A stretch of 64,000 nucleotides of DNA from UBA9620 sp965220695 (lineage in GTDB: Bacteria > Acidobacteriota > Vicinamibacteria > Vicinamibacterales > UBA8438), in assembly GCA_965220695.1 (NCBI GenBank), contig OZ244838.1, positions 930,001 through 994,000 of the forward strand, read 5' to 3'. The notes under the pieces are model-generated. The model had not been told where the DNA came from. It was given only the letters and a program-made list of their open reading frames with translations, and made no database searches. This document shows positions 52,644-61,620 of this stretch, piece after piece; positions within the stretch are counted from its first letter, which is position 1, and each line of letters opens with the position of its first letter. Position numbers and translations under genes: made by a program.

Positions 52644-52851
52644 CTCAACCTCCTCCAGAGGGCCGCCGCCGGGGGCCCCGGCAAGTCTGCGCGGTTCGCG
52701 GGTCGCTCATCCGGTGCCGCGCGCCGGTGCGACCGTCGAGCCGCTGCCGCTACTTGTAGCGCGGTCGCGGAACCGACGCAACCAGATAGTGTCATGCGCT
52801 GCTCCCGTCGCTGGCTTGATTGCACCTTCGAAAAAGACTAGTCTGTGTCTG

Positions 52852-52869
52852 GTCTGAATAAATTCAGAC
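52852..52869. promoter_or_regulatory. Probable operator of the Phd-VapC pair
   Basis: GTCTGAATAAATTCAGAC is an inverted repeat with 8-base arms around AA, ending 21 bases before the antitoxin start. Additional GTCTG half-sites lie just upstream (52841, 52846). Phd/YefM antitoxins autoregulate through such palindromes. Confidence 0.65.
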
Positions 52870-52890
52870 TGCCAAGAGGAGGTGCAACAG

Positions 52891-53133
52891 GTGCCTGAAA
52901 TCGGTGCATTCGAAGCAAAAACGCATCTGCCGCGGCTGCTTCAGCGCGTGCAGGCCGGGGAACGATTCGTCATCACGAAGCACCAGCGTCCCGTGGCGGA
53001 GCTGATTCCCTTCAGGCCGCACGACGCCGGCAAGGTCCGTGAGGCGATTGCCAGCCTGCAGGCGTTCCAGGAGACCCACAGTCTGGGCGGGGTGTCGGTA
53101 CGCCGGATGATCGAGGAAGGTCGCCAGTACTGA
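52891..53133 (+). CDS. Phd/YefM-family antitoxin
   Basis: 80 residues. GTG 52891 is preferred: AGGAGG ends 9 bases upstream. The alternative GTG at 52882 overlaps that site. Sequence EIGAFEAKTHLPRLLQRVQA then GERFVITKHQRPVAELIPF is the Phd/YefM DNA-binding fold; the C-terminal tail GGVSVRRMIEEGRQY would bind the toxin. It overlaps the toxin ATG by one base. Confidence 0.88.
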   Translation: MPEIGAFEAKTHLPRLLQRVQAGERFVITKHQRPVAELIPFRPHDAGKVREAIASLQAFQETHSLGGVSVRRMIEEGRQY

Positions 53134-53567
53134 TGGCGTTCGTGCTTGATTGTTCGGTCACCATGGCGTGGATTTTCCCGGATGAAGCCAACACGTCGAC
53201 GGACCGGCTGCGTCAATCGCTGATCGAAGAGCGGGCATTCGTTCCGGCCCTCTGGCCGATTGAAGTTGGCAATGTTCTCGTCGCCGCAACACGCCGCAAC
53301 CGGGTCGCCAGGACGGAGTGGCCGCAGATTCGCGCGAACCTGGAAGCGCTGCCCATCGAGATCGATCCCGTTTCCACGTCGCGAGTCTGGGGCGCCGTGC
53401 TCGATCTTGCGCAGGCACACCAGATTTCCGTCCATGACGCGATGTACCTGGAGCTCGCAGTGCGGATGCAGTGCCCGCTTGCCACCCTGGATCGGGCGCT
53501 CGGCGCCGCCGGCCGGGCGGCCGGGGTCGACCTGCCGGCGAGCGCGCCGCCAGTCGGCGGATCCTGA
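53133..53567 (+). CDS. vapC: VapC-type PIN-domain toxin
   Basis: 144 residues. Acidic PIN residues are in FVLDCSVTMAWIFPDE, PIEVGNVLVAATRR, VHDAMYLELAVRM and LATLDRALGAA. Paired with a Phd-type antitoxin immediately upstream, a common combination. Confidence 0.9.
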   Translation: MAFVLDCSVTMAWIFPDEANTSTDRLRQSLIEERAFVPALWPIEVGNVLVAATRRNRVARTEWPQIRANLEALPIEIDPVSTSRVWGAVLDLAQAHQISVHDAMYLELAVRMQCPLATLDRALGAAGRAAGVDLPASAPPVGGS

Positions 53568-53894
53568 AGGCGCCGTTCAGCGTCAACTACATTGGCCGCT
53601 TGGCGACGATCGCCCGCATCCTTGGCCACTACAAGCGCAATAGTTGGAATTCATGTGTATGTATGTCATGTATATCATGGTATATTTTGGACGCGGAAAG
53701 ATCCTGACGGTTCATGGGGCCTCTTGCTCACCGCCGCGGGCCTGTTCGGAGTATGTACAGCACTCGGCGAAGCTCTGTCGTCGGGGCCGGGTCAAGGCCG
53801 ACCGGCACGATGATTTGTGCAGACAGTGCCATCGGGCGGCAGGTGACCGCCACAGGCAGTGGGAGTTCAATCAGGACCGGAGGGGAGGGTAATC
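53568..53894. other. Gap between two TA pairs with a possible zinc-ribbon remnant
   Basis: An AT-rich tract (about 53640-53695) is followed by a short frame (53740-53870) reading VQHSAKLCRRGRVKADRHDD then LCRQCHRAAGDRHRQWEF. Its CxxC and basic content suggest a decayed small zinc-binding protein. No start or complete domain is visible. Confidence 0.35.
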
Positions 53895-54332
53895 ATGACA
53901 ATGGCTGACACCATCCGTTCGCACGTCGTGGAGCGCTACCTCGAACCGGCTCGCCGCCGCGGCGAGCCGACGGTCACCGTCGTGGCCGGAGACGTGCATC
54001 GGGACCTGCAGCTTGTCGACCGCGCCCCGAGCGTCTGTTCCGCGCTGCGCGCCAGGAAATTTCTCAAGGAACACAATTTGGAGTTGGTCACCGTGGATGG
54101 ACCACGGGCGAAAACGAGTACCACGACCACCTTTACCTATAGCCTGCGTCTGGCCGCGGGCGTGGTCCGGCCGGCGCGGAATGCGCTTCGCGACCTTCGG
54201 GGCGCCGGGAAAGAGCTGTTCACGGGGCTCGGGGGAGGCGAGCGCTGGCTGCGGGGAGAGCGCGAGCGGTTCCACGAAGCCGGCGCCGCCGAAACGCTTG
54301 GCATGCCTCGCCGGCAAGGACGTTCGGACTGA
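53895..54332 (+). CDS. Putative antitoxin / DNA-binding protein upstream of PIN toxin
   Basis: 145 residues from ATG 53895, preceded by GGAGGGTAAT. N-terminal half VVERYLEPARRRGEPTVTVV then DVHRDLQLVDRAPSVCSALR resembles a winged-helix-like DNA-binding module (it recurs in archaeal and bacterial accessory genes). The basic C-terminal half RPARNALRDLRGAGKELFTG may contact the toxin. The overlap of one base with the next PIN gene supports the antitoxin role, which is inference. Confidence 0.6.
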   Translation: MTMADTIRSHVVERYLEPARRRGEPTVTVVAGDVHRDLQLVDRAPSVCSALRARKFLKEHNLELVTVDGPRAKTSTTTTFTYSLRLAAGVVRPARNALRDLRGAGKELFTGLGGGERWLRGERERFHEAGAAETLGMPRRQGRSD

Positions 54333-54757
54333 TGTCCCGGATCTACTGGGACACGATGCTCTTCATCTATTGGATCGAGGAGCATCCCGACTACGTTGAC
54401 CGAATCGATCGGATTCTGTCGAGGATCGAGTCGAGGGGCGATCAACTGTGTTCGAGCGCGTTCGGCGTCGGCGAGGTGCTCGTCGGCGCAAAGCAACGCG
54501 GCGACCAACGCCTGGCCGAGGCGATTCGGACGGTGATGCGTCCGCCGCACGTTGAACTGCTGCCGTTCGACGCCGGGGCAGCGGAGCGCTACGCGGACAT
54601 CCGGGCGGGACACCGAACGAGCGCTCCCGACGCGATTCACCTTGCCTGCGCGGCAGCCGCCGGCGTCGATCTGTTCCTGACCAACGACGCGAAGCTGACC
54701 CGGCTCGATGTGCCGGGCATCCGGTTCATCGCGGGTCTGAACGCTCCCGTGTTCTGA
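54332..54757 (+). CDS. PIN-domain toxin (VapC-like)
   Basis: 141 residues: MSRIYWDTMLFIYWIEEHPD (first Asp), CSSAFGVGEVLVGAK (Glu), TSAPDAIHLACAAAAGVDLF (Asp) and LTNDAKLTRLDV (Asp). A complete PIN active site. Translationally coupled to the gene upstream. Confidence 0.9.
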   Translation: MSRIYWDTMLFIYWIEEHPDYVDRIDRILSRIESRGDQLCSSAFGVGEVLVGAKQRGDQRLAEAIRTVMRPPHVELLPFDAGAAERYADIRAGHRTSAPDAIHLACAAAAGVDLFLTNDAKLTRLDVPGIRFIAGLNAPVF

Positions 54758-54795
54758 TTGCCATTTCTCCATGCCTTCCAGGACGCCCGGGCGTG

Positions 54796-56100
54796 CTACA
54801 ACCACGCCAACAGGAGCGTCGCGATGCCGAGGAAGCTGATGAACCCGACGATGTCGGTCACCGTGGTGAGCACGATCGACGAGGACTGCGCCGGGTCCTG
54901 TTTGACGGCGGTCAGACCCATCGGGATGACGGCGCCGGCGAAGCCGGCGACAACCATGGAGAGGACCATCGACGTCGCGATTACCGCCGTCAACCCCAGC
55001 GAGCCGCTCCAGAGATACACGCCGAGCGACGTCGTCAGCGCCACGCCGAGACCGTTGACCAGGCCGACGGCCGCTTCCTTCGCCGCGACACGGCGCCAGT
55101 GGCGCAGCCGGACCTCGCGCAGCGCCAGGCCGCGGATGGTCACGGCCAGCGCCTGCGAACCGGTGTTGCCCGACTGACCGGCGACGACCGGCAGCAGCAC
55201 GGCCAGCGCCGTCACCCTGGCGATGGTGTCTTCGAACAGGCCGACGACGGCGGCCGCCAGAAACGCCGTCAGCAGGTTGATCTGGAGCCATGGCAGGCGC
55301 TTGCGGACCGCGAGGCCGACCGGCGACAGCGCGCGCTCCTCCTCGCCCGCCCCGACCATCGTTTGTACGCCGGCGCTCGCGTCTTCCTCGATCGCCCGCG
55401 CGAGCTGGTGCTGGCGCACGACGCCGAGCAGCCGCTCATCGGCATCGACGACCGGCAGGATACCGACGCCGGTCCGGGTCATCTGTTCGATGACCTCCTC
55501 GCGCGGCGTGAGGGCCTGCACGGCGACCCGCTCCCGGCGGGTGAGTTGCGCCGCGGGCGTCTCCGGGTTCGCGGCGGCCAGCACGGCAACGCTCGCCATG
55601 CCGTCCAGGCGCTCCCCGGTATCGACCAGCGCCACGTCGGTGATGCCCTCGGTCCGCGCCGTGCGCAGTCGCGCGAGAATCTCTCCCGCGGTGACCTGTG
55701 GCCGAAACGTCTGGACGCGGGCGGTCATGAGACCGGCGGCGGAATCGGGCGGATACGCCATCAGCTCGCGCAGCTCGCGCGCGTCGGCGTCCGGCAGCGC
55801 ACGCAGCAGCCGCTGTTGGGCGTCCGTGTCGAGCCCCGCGCACAGGGCGGCGGCCCGGGCCGGATCGAGCGCACGCAGCAGTGCGGCCGCGCGGGCGTCC
55901 GACAACGCGCTGAGCAGGTGCGCCCCGGCGGTCGGGGTAAAGGCGGCGAAGACCGGCGCGGCGGACGCCAGCGGCTCCCGTTCCAGCACGGCGGCGGTCG
56001 CGCGGGTCGGTTGCGCTTCCAGCAGTGCCGCCACTTCGCCAGGGAATCTCCGGAGGTAGTCTCCGGCCAGCGCCGCGGGCATGGTGATCGTGTCCATCAT
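54796..56100 (-). CDS. mgtE: Magnesium transporter MgtE
   Basis: 434 residues. The N-domain of helical repeats (residues 1-125, ending AYPPDSAAGLMTARVQ) is followed by paired CBS domains (130-250) and five transmembrane segments from about residue 275. The Mg pore motif lies in LAVLLPVVAGQSGNTGSQAL, and the protein ends GFISFLGIATLLLAWL. The start overlaps the stop of the CBS protein gene (ATGA). Cytosolic Mg gating through N and CBS domains is established for the family. Confidence 0.95.
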   Translation of the reverse strand: MMDTITMPAALAGDYLRRFPGEVAALLEAQPTRATAAVLEREPLASAAPVFAAFTPTAGAHLLSALSDARAAALLRALDPARAAALCAGLDTDAQQRLLRALPDADARELRELMAYPPDSAAGLMTARVQTFRPQVTAGEILARLRTARTEGITDVALVDTGERLDGMASVAVLAAANPETPAAQLTRRERVAVQALTPREEVIEQMTRTGVGILPVVDADERLLGVVRQHQLARAIEEDASAGVQTMVGAGEEERALSPVGLAVRKRLPWLQINLLTAFLAAAVVGLFEDTIARVTALAVLLPVVAGQSGNTGSQALAVTIRGLALREVRLRHWRRVAAKEAAVGLVNGLGVALTTSLGVYLWSGSLGLTAVIATSMVLSMVVAGFAGAVIPMGLTAVKQDPAQSSSIVLTTVTDIVGFISFLGIATLLLAWL

Positions 56101-56954
56101 TCGCCGGTCCGCCCGCCCACGGTGCGTCTCGCCGCCGGACTGACGACGGCCAGCAGCTCTTCGAGCAGGGCGGCGCCTCCGGTCCAGGCCATCTCGCCGA
56201 ACTCCAGCGCGGCATCGGCTGCCGCGGTCCCGACCGGCGTGGCCGGCGCCTCGGTCTCGAGTCTGCGCAATGTCTCGTGCCGCACGATGCCGAGAAACCG
56301 TCCGCCCGCATCGACGACCGGCAGCGCGTGCACATCGTTCCAGGATGGATGCGCCAGGATGGCATCACGGTCCGCGGTCGCCGCGAGCGTGCCGACCGCC
56401 CGCCGCGCGGCGGCGCCAAGGACCACTTCGGGCGACGCCACGAGCAACTCGCGCAGGCTGACAACGCCCACGAGCAGCCCTCGCCGATCGACGACGAACA
56501 CGTAATCGTGGACCTGTGCGGCAGCCGTCCTCACCCGTTTCAGCGTGTCACCCACGGACAGGTCCGGCGGGACCGTCAGGACGGCCGGGTCGAGCAGGGC
56601 GCCGGCGCTGCCGGGCGGATAGCGCAGCAATGTCCGGATAGGCGCCCCCGCCCGCGCCGAGAGCCGATCGAGAACCGCGCCGCGGACCGTCGGCGCCAGA
56701 CGCCGCAGCAGGCCGCTCGCCGTGTGAGCGTCCAGCGCCGCAACCAGGCGGGCGGCGAGGCCGTGATCGACCGTGTCCAGCACCGCGGCCGACACCGCCG
56801 GGTCCATCAACGCGACCACCGGCGCGAGCCGGTGGGGGCCGCACTCGCACAGGAAGGCAGCGACCTCCGCCACGGGACGACCCTCGATCACCCGCGCTGC
56901 CTCGGCGGGATGGTGTGCGAGGTAGGCGTCCGAGAGCAGCCGTTCGGTATCCAC
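56097..56954 (-). CDS. MgtE N-domain/CBS protein without membrane part
   Basis: 285 residues of the same layout as the cytosolic half of MgtE: helical N-domain repeats (AARVIEGRPVAEVAAFL, ending LLRYPPGSAGALLDPAV) and two CBS units (VHDYVFVVDRRGLLVGVVSL, VHALPVVDAGGRFLGIVRHE). It has no transmembrane domain. Encoded directly upstream of mgtE with a 4-base overlap and 1 base after the MscS-like gene. It may act as a separate Mg- or nucleotide-sensing regulator of MgtE. Confidence 0.85.
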   Translation of the reverse strand: MDTERLLSDAYLAHHPAEAARVIEGRPVAEVAAFLCECGPHRLAPVVALMDPAVSAAVLDTVDHGLAARLVAALDAHTASGLLRRLAPTVRGAVLDRLSARAGAPIRTLLRYPPGSAGALLDPAVLTVPPDLSVGDTLKRVRTAAAQVHDYVFVVDRRGLLVGVVSLRELLVASPEVVLGAAARRAVGTLAATADRDAILAHPSWNDVHALPVVDAGGRFLGIVRHETLRRLETEAPATPVGTAAADAALEFGEMAWTGGAALLEELLAVVSPAARRTVGGRTGE

Positions 56955-56955
56955 T

Positions 56956-57783
56956 CTACGTGTCCGCCGCCGGGATTTCCGTCACCTGTTCGCTGAACAT
57001 GCGGCCCGGCAGGTGTGCGTCGCCATCGCTGGTCGTGACGACGACCGTCGTCTTCGTGAATGTCCGGATGCGTCCGCGCACGCTGCCCAGCTTGATGAGC
57101 TGTCCGGGCCGATGGACCTGCCGGACATAGTGCATCGCCACGATATTGCCGACCTCGGTCCTCGCTCCGAACGCGAACGCCAATGCCGTCCCCCCAAGCA
57201 CGCCGCCCGCGACGACAGCCATCATGGCGGTCATGAACCGGCTGTCGACGCCGATCTGGTCGAGGCCGGTGACCATGGCGGTCAGGACCACCGCCGTCTG
57301 CACCGCGCGGCCGAGCAGGTCGGCCTGGGCGACGCCAGCGGCGTGCGCCGCCGCCGCGGCGGCATCACGGGCAACGGCGCCCACGACGAGCCCGGCCACG
57401 ACGATCAGCCCGCCGACGAACAAGCGGGGCAGCAGGGCGCCGATCTGAGCGACCCAGGCCGCCAAAAGCGGCAGGCCGAGCGTCTCGACGGCCACGGCGG
57501 CGAACAGGACGAATACGACCCAGAAGACGAAGCTCCCGGCCACCTCGGCGATGCGCCGCTCGATGCCGAGCCGCGTCACGGTCACCCGGGTGGCGCGCTC
57601 TTCGAGCCCGGGCGCCAGCGTGTCGATCAGTTTCGTGATTGCCCACGCCAGCAGCCGGCCGATCAGCCAGCCGGCGAGCAGGAGTCCGAGCACGGTCAGC
57701 AGCGACGGAGCAATCGCCGCGAGCTCACCCAGCATCCGCTCGGCCGCGGCAACCAGAGAGGCGATACCGTCCGAGATGCTCAT
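56956..57783 (-). CDS. MscS-family small-conductance mechanosensitive channel-like protein
   Basis: 275 residues from ATG 57783 (MSISDGIASL). Four or five hydrophobic segments (SLLTVLGLLLAGWLIGRLLA, SFVFWVVFVLFAAVAVETLG, VGGLIVVAGLVVGAVARDAA, AMMAVVAGGVLGGTALAFAF), then a short beta domain GNIVAMHYVRQVHRPGQLIK then SDGDAHLPGRMF. It lacks the large cytoplasmic vestibule of E. coli MscS; this is the short conserved TM-helix/MscS-like type. First gene of the operon with the CBS protein and mgtE, suggesting joint ion or osmotic homeostasis. Confidence 0.85.
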   Translation of the reverse strand: MSISDGIASLVAAAERMLGELAAIAPSLLTVLGLLLAGWLIGRLLAWAITKLIDTLAPGLEERATRVTVTRLGIERRIAEVAGSFVFWVVFVLFAAVAVETLGLPLLAAWVAQIGALLPRLFVGGLIVVAGLVVGAVARDAAAAAAHAAGVAQADLLGRAVQTAVVLTAMVTGLDQIGVDSRFMTAMMAVVAGGVLGGTALAFAFGARTEVGNIVAMHYVRQVHRPGQLIKLGSVRGRIRTFTKTTVVVTTSDGDAHLPGRMFSEQVTEIPAADT

Positions 57784-58167
57784 GTCAACACGCGCGCCGC
57801 TATCGTACACGAATCGTCCAAATGGGCGTCCGTCACCCGTGCGGTTTCGACCAGATGAAGTTGCGCCGGACGAGTGGACGCCGACGATGGCGTCTCACGA
57901 TGAAAAAGGGGATGCCGCCCCGTCCGTACCGGGGATCGCGCGGTACTCTGCAGGAGATCGCGCCGTCCTCTGCACAGGTCGATTCTGCGTCATCCACCGG
58001 CGGCCGCCTTGGGTCGGTAACCCGCTCATACGACAGGAGTTGGACGCCAATCTCGACTTTTGGCGAGACTCTTGCAAGTGTTGTGGATCGACGTCGCAGT
58101 TCCAGTGAGCAAGACCGACAGGAGGGAGGTCGTCGTGCGCAGACTGCCATCGCGTGGGACTCACCCG
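57784..58167. other. Divergent intergenic region, no gene supported
   Basis: It lies between the minus-strand channel operon and the plus-strand outer-membrane gene, so it should hold both promoters. I see no convincing -10/-35 pair and no conserved frame. Confidence 0.5.
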
Positions 58168-58941
58168 ATGCACATGATCCGTATCGCGTGTTGCGCTGGC
58201 GGCCTCGCCGGCTGGGCGCTGCTCACGTGCGTGTCACCGGCCGTCGCGCAGCAGGCGACTGCCGCGGCGTCCGAACCGGCGGCCGGCCAGCCGGCGCCGC
58301 GTGCATCGTCCGCTGCTGTCCCGCCCGCGCTGCGGCGTTTCCGTTTTGGCGCGAAACCGGTCAGTGGCATCCCCGTCGGCGATTTCGGTGACAGGGTTGG
58401 CACGAGTCCGGGCGTGGGCTTCGAGTTCACGAGCCGCGTCGGTCGGATCCCCATTTCCGTCGGGGCGGAATTCGGCTACGTCCTGTATGGCAAGGAGACC
58501 CGGCGCCTGCAGTTGACGCCGGCCGTGCCCGAGGTGCTGACCAATGTGAGCACCAAAAACAACCTGCTGCAGACGCATGCGCTCGTCCGCGCGCAGCCTC
58601 GAGCGGGCCGGGTGCGTCCGTACGTCGAGGGACTGCTCGGGTTCAGACATGTGTTCACCAGCACCTCGTTCAGAAATGGCGACGAGGGCAGTTCCGGATC
58701 GACCCATCTCAGCGACTCTGCGCCGAGCGTCGGCGGAGGCGGGGGTGTGACGATCGGGCTGGTCTCCGGCCGCAACGTCGGGCTGCATCTCGACATCGGG
58801 CTGCGCTATCTGACGGGCGGCGACGCCGAGTACCTGACGAAGGGCGCGATCACGCGCGACGAGACCGGGGTCACGTTGGATCCGACGCGTTCGGCGATCA
58901 ATCTGGTCAGCCTGCAAATCGGCGTTGCGATCGATTTCTAG
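58168..58941 (+). CDS. Outer-membrane beta-barrel protein with signal peptide
   Basis: 257 residues from ATG 58168 (or 58174). Signal peptide MIRIACCAGGLAGWALLTCV then SPAVAQQA gives cleavage after AVA. The mature part has alternating beta strands (FRFGAKPVSGIPVGDFGDRV, GVGFEFTSRVGRIPISVGAE, VRPYVEGLLGFRHVFTST, VGLHLDIGLRYLTGGDAEYL) and ends in the hydrophobic-aromatic signal LQIGVAIDF. This fits an OmpA/OprF-like or porin-family barrel. Its stop overlaps the convergent vapC stop. Confidence 0.82.
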   Translation: MHMIRIACCAGGLAGWALLTCVSPAVAQQATAAASEPAAGQPAPRASSAAVPPALRRFRFGAKPVSGIPVGDFGDRVGTSPGVGFEFTSRVGRIPISVGAEFGYVLYGKETRRLQLTPAVPEVLTNVSTKNNLLQTHALVRAQPRAGRVRPYVEGLLGFRHVFTSTSFRNGDEGSSGSTHLSDSAPSVGGGGGVTIGLVSGRNVGLHLDIGLRYLTGGDAEYLTKGAITRDETGVTLDPTRSAINLVSLQIGVAIDF

Positions 58942-59387
58942 CCGGCGTTCCTCGGGGCGAGCAGCGGATTGACTACCCGCACCGTGCCGTACATGCGGTC
59001 GTGCTGGAAGTCCTCCGACCACAGTTCAGCCAGCCCGAAGTGTTCAGCGTACGCCCACAGGTGCGCATCGAACCACGACAGTCCGTACGCGGCGGCGCCG
59101 CGTAACGCCAGGCGCACGACGGATTCGTTCGTATACAGCACGGGAAACTGGGTCATGACCTCTTCCGCTTCCCAGAGGGCGTCAGCGATGGACAGCAGCG
59201 GGCCGCCAGGATTTCGCGGGCGGGTCACGGCCGCGACGAATTCGATGATTGCCTGATGCGGGATCCGCACCGTGCCGTCCACCAGCCCTCCGTACAATGC
59301 CGCCGTCGCCCGGCGCTGCTTGTCGGGGAACCGCGGGTCGAATCGATAGACCAGGATGTTCGTGTCAACGAGTGCGGCCGCGGTCAT
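58938..59387 (-). CDS. vapC: VapC-type PIN-domain toxin
   Basis: 149 residues from ATG 59387. ALVDTNILVYRFDPRFPD (Asp), IPHQAIIEFVAAVTR (Glu), LSWFDAHLWAYAEHFGLAEL (Asp) and LWSEDFQHDRMYG (acid pair) complete the PIN site. Overlaps the AbrB-like antitoxin gene by 23 bases. Confidence 0.92.
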   Translation of the reverse strand: MTAAALVDTNILVYRFDPRFPDKQRRATAALYGGLVDGTVRIPHQAIIEFVAAVTRPRNPGGPLLSIADALWEAEEVMTQFPVLYTNESVVRLALRGAAAYGLSWFDAHLWAYAEHFGLAELWSEDFQHDRMYGTVRVVNPLLAPRNAG

Positions 59388-59652
59388 ACAGATCCTCGCG
59401 TGACCATCCGCGGCCACCGTCCACCGGCGTGGCGTGGATATCCTGCTGGCGGTGGCGTTGGCGGTCGGTCGCCTTGTCGAACAGGCGGAGTCGTGTTTCG
59501 AGATCGAGGACCTCACGGCGATCCTGCGAGGGTGTCACGCGGAGACTGTTGCCGCTGATCGTCCAGTCGACATCGTCACCCGGCCGAATGTCGAGTTCGG
59601 CGGCGAGTGCCTTGGGCACGGAAACCTGGAGCTTGGAGGTGACCTTGGCCAT
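59365..59652 (-). CDS. AbrB/SpoVT-type antitoxin
   Basis: 95 residues from ATG 59652 (MAKVTSKLQVSVPKALAAEL). The swapped-hairpin AbrB fold is seen in KLQVSVPKALAAELDIRPGD then DVDWTISGNSLRVTP. The disordered C-terminal tail (RLRLFDKATDRQRHRQQD) would wrap the toxin. Standard antitoxin-toxin order. Confidence 0.88.
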   Translation of the reverse strand: MAKVTSKLQVSVPKALAAELDIRPGDDVDWTISGNSLRVTPSQDRREVLDLETRLRLFDKATDRQRHRQQDIHATPVDGGRGWSREDLYDRGRTR

Positions 59653-59957
59653 GTCCTTACCATAACAAGGATCGTGTCCTTGTTCCATGCCAGACTCGTA
59701 GAGGCCATGCCATGCGGCGTGTCGACTGCGTCCCAGCGCTTACCGGCACCGCATGGGTCATCGGGCTCCCACCGCCGTTGACGCCTGATCGTGCTTCCTC
59801 AGCTCGACACTCCTCCTGCGAGAAGCCTCTCGCCGTGACGCGGTCAAGATAGCCCTGGGGCGCAGGACGAACACGATGCCGGTTGCCGCGTCTGTGCCCG
59901 GGCTGTGATATCGATTATTCGTTGGCGTCGGGAGTGACGCATGGATTCCAGGCAGGC
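59653..59957. other. Divergent intergenic region, no gene supported
   Basis: About 305 bases between the TA antitoxin (minus) and the ankyrin gene (plus). CCTTACCATAACAAGGATCG (about 59654-59673), just upstream of the antitoxin ATG, contains a short inverted repeat that may serve as its operator. Confidence 0.45.
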
Positions 59958-61568
59958 ATGGTGGCGCAGCCGGAACTGATACGACCCGCGGAACTGGTCG
60001 CCGCGGATTCCGATGGGACCGGGCGCGGCAACGACACCTGGGAGGTGTTGACGGCAGCCCGCGACGGCGAGGTGGCGCGCCTCGGCGTGTTGCTGGACCG
60101 CAACCGCGCGCTGGCCAACGCGGCATTCTGGTATGCGACGCCGCTGCAGTTCGCCGTGCGCGAAGGTCGGCTGGCGGCCGTCGAACTACTGATCGACGCC
60201 GGCGCCGATATCTTTCATTGCTCGCTGTACGGCCGGGAGACGCTGCTGCAGATGGCGCTCGATCGCGGCCACCTGGACGTGGCGGATCGCGTGGGTTCGG
60301 AACTGCGGCGGCGGGCGTCGTCCGACGGCACGCGGCATCCGATTCATGACGCGGTGGCCGCGGCCGACCTGGCCGCGGTGGATCGGTTGCTCGCCGAGGA
60401 TGCCAGTCTCGTCGACCGCGGCGACCCGCTGGGCCGGCGTCCGCTGCACCATGCCGTCGAGAAGGGCCGTGCGGACTTGGTGGATGCGCTGATCGCGCGC
60501 GGGGCCGCGGTGGACGCGACCGGATTCAGCAGCGACGACCGCCTCGGCGGTTCAGGCTTCAGGCCGATCACGCTCGCCCTGTGGCACCACCCGTATTGGC
60601 GTCAGCGCAACGACTACGATCTGGCGCGGCGTCTGCTGGCGCACGGCGCGTCCTGTTCGATCACCATCGCCGCCGCGCTGGGGAACGCCGATCGCGTCGG
60701 CGCCTTGTTGCGGAACGATGCCGCCCTCGCAAACGACCAGGACCCCGGCGGCAAGCGCCCGCTGTCGGCGGCGGCCGAGCGCAACCATGGCGCCGTTGTC
60801 GCCCTGCTGCTCGACGCCGGCGCCGACCCGAACCTGCCCGAAGGTCCGCATTGTCCGCGCGGGTACGCGCTGTGGGCGGCGTCGCACTTCGGCTATCGGG
60901 AGGTCGCGCAGCGTCTCCTCGACGCGGGCGCCGATCCCAATGCCGAGGTCGATTCGTCCGGTTCGCCGACCGGCGCGGCAGCGGATGCCGGCATGCGCGC
61001 GCTGATGTACCGCCATGGCGGACGCGCACCGCTGGCCTGGCACTTCCACGAAGGCCATATCGACACGATTGCCGCGCTGCTCGACGCCCGGCCCGAGATG
61101 ATCGACGAGGTTCGCACGGCGGAGGGATTCACGCTGGCGGTGTCGGCCGGCCATGAAGACCTCGTGCGTCTGATGCTGGCGCGCGGGCTCCGCGTGCCGG
61201 CCGTGGTCACCAGTTGTCAGACCTACCTGTGGCGATCGCTGCCGCTGGCGCGGCTGTTGCTCGAGCACGGCATGGACCCGAGCCTGCCCAACTGGCAGCG
61301 GATGACGCCGTTGCACCATATCGCGGGCAGGGGAGACTTGGACGCCGCCCGGTTGTTTCTCGAGTTCGGCGCCGATCCCGACGCCGTCGACGAGGAATAC
61401 CGTTCCACGCCGCTCGGCTGGGCGGCGCGTTGCGGGCAGGCCGAGTTTGTCCGCTTCGCGCTGGCGCACGGCTTCGACCCGGCGCTGCCCGAGTCGCCGG
61501 CCTGGGCGCGTCCCGCCGGCTGGGCGCAACGCCGCGGTCACCGGGACGTGATCGAACTGCTGGCGTAG
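59958..61568 (+). CDS. Ankyrin-repeat protein
   Basis: 536 residues from ATG 59958. At least ten ankyrin units run through the protein, e.g. TPLQFAVREGRLAAVELLID, RPLHHAVEKGRADLVDALIA, RPLSAAAERNHGAVVALLLD, TPLHHIAGRGDLDAARLFLE, TPLGWAARCGQAEFVRFALA. No signal peptide or membrane segment, so a cytosolic scaffold is likely. Ankyrin proteins of this size are frequent in host-associated bacteria. No partner gene suggests a specific target. Confidence 0.92.
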   Translation: MVAQPELIRPAELVAADSDGTGRGNDTWEVLTAARDGEVARLGVLLDRNRALANAAFWYATPLQFAVREGRLAAVELLIDAGADIFHCSLYGRETLLQMALDRGHLDVADRVGSELRRRASSDGTRHPIHDAVAAADLAAVDRLLAEDASLVDRGDPLGRRPLHHAVEKGRADLVDALIARGAAVDATGFSSDDRLGGSGFRPITLALWHHPYWRQRNDYDLARRLLAHGASCSITIAAALGNADRVGALLRNDAALANDQDPGGKRPLSAAAERNHGAVVALLLDAGADPNLPEGPHCPRGYALWAASHFGYREVAQRLLDAGADPNAEVDSSGSPTGAAADAGMRALMYRHGGRAPLAWHFHEGHIDTIAALLDARPEMIDEVRTAEGFTLAVSAGHEDLVRLMLARGLRVPAVVTSCQTYLWRSLPLARLLLEHGMDPSLPNWQRMTPLHHIAGRGDLDAARLFLEFGADPDAVDEEYRSTPLGWAARCGQAEFVRFALAHGFDPALPESPAWARPAGWAQRRGHRDVIELLA

Positions 61569-61620
61569 AGGCGTATCTCGGGCTTGCAATTCGGCGTGGC
61601 GATTGATTGCCGGCCCGCGG

